This document shows, one piece after another, positions 63,935 to 64,000 of a DNA stretch of 64,000 nucleotides. A model generated the notes under the pieces. That model searched no databases. It was not told the DNA's origin and saw only the letters and a list, made by a program, of their open reading frames with translations. A program made the position numbers and the translations under genes. Origin of the DNA: Bradyrhizobium daqingense (GTDB lineage: Bacteria; Pseudomonadota; Alphaproteobacteria; Rhizobiales; Xanthobacteraceae); the NCBI RefSeq assembly GCF_021044685.1, contig NZ_CP088014.1, positions 6,496,001 through 6,560,000 on the forward strand. The letters are read 5' to 3'. Every line of letters starts with the position of its first letter. Position 1 is the stretch's first letter.

Positions 63935-64000
63935 TGCTCAATCCGCATCGGTCGATATAGGCTTTGGCTTGGACGCGCATCGAACCGTCTCCTAAACACC
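63935..64000. other. Window end, non-coding
   Basis: The last 66 bases show no gene start or recognisable site. Confidence 0.4.

Noticed and set aside
1..64000. tRNA or rRNA genes
   Set aside because: No cloverleaf-like sequence with a TTCGA-type loop and acceptor stem, and no rRNA motif, was noticed in any gap; a covariance search was not possible.

Overview
The window is high-GC alphaproteobacterial chromosome. The best fit is Bradyrhizobium or a very close relative. The evidence is four ~760-residue flagellins with repeated DUF1522-like inserts, the FliX/FlbT/FlaF/FlbY set of regulators and accessory proteins, CtrA- and FlbD-type promoter elements, a DksA with one remaining zinc-finger cysteine, an EcfG-type stress promoter and several families of dispersed palindromic repeats. 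Large flagellins and this gene set are what is known of the thick subpolar flagellum of Bradyrhizobium. The genus assignment is inference from gene content, not from a search.

Layout. Positions 1-4600 hold the export gate and rod genes: flgB-flgC-fliE-fliQ-fliR-flhB on the minus strand and fliO-fliP diverging on the plus strand. Positions 4811-11549 are a minus-strand block with fliL, fliM, a DUF6468 gene, motE and a 1236-residue exported TPR protein. Positions 11926-15403 are flgF-flgG-flgA-flgH. A non-flagellar interlude at 15679-18633 holds a hydratase, dksA and a divergent HxlR/NAD(P)-binding pair. Then come fliX facing flgI-flgJ-flbY (18797-21497), a FlaG-like gene and flaF. The four flagellin genes fill 22861-32897, with flbT beyond them. 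Positions 33741-38898 carry a tightly coupled four-gene operon of unknown pathway (glycosyltransferase-like, PLP enzyme, ATP-grasp ligase, group II PLP decarboxylase), followed by the hook operon flgE-flgK-flgL (45046 down to 38971). From 45320 onward the genes are unrelated to flagella: msrB, an FAD oxidoreductase, a SixA-like phosphatase, uspA, an IS110-family element, a repeat-filled gap, a MocR regulator, a YdcF protein, an MHYT-GGDEF-EAL protein, a DUF892 protein with an EcfG-type promoter, a YbhN-type membrane protein, an SGNH hydrolase, an MFS transporter and a LysR regulator.

How it works together. Four perfect TTAA-N7-TTAA boxes lie 50-95 bases upstream of flgB, the TPR gene, fliC1 and the unknown four-gene operon. 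Weaker versions lie before fliX, flaF and fliC2-4. Three good sigma-54 (-24/-12) promoters drive flgF, flgI and flgE, and CGGCA-N5-TGCCG palindromes that look like FlbD-binding ftr elements lie near flgB/fliO, flgI and flgE. This matches a CtrA then FlbD/FliX/sigma-54 flagellar hierarchy. The strongest lead is that the uncharacterised operon at 33741-38898 sits inside the filament/hook region behind its own perfect CtrA box, which makes it a candidate flagellar or cell-surface modification pathway. A second lead is that flagellins, FlgL and FlgE share one insert module, and the flagellin genes show gene conversion.
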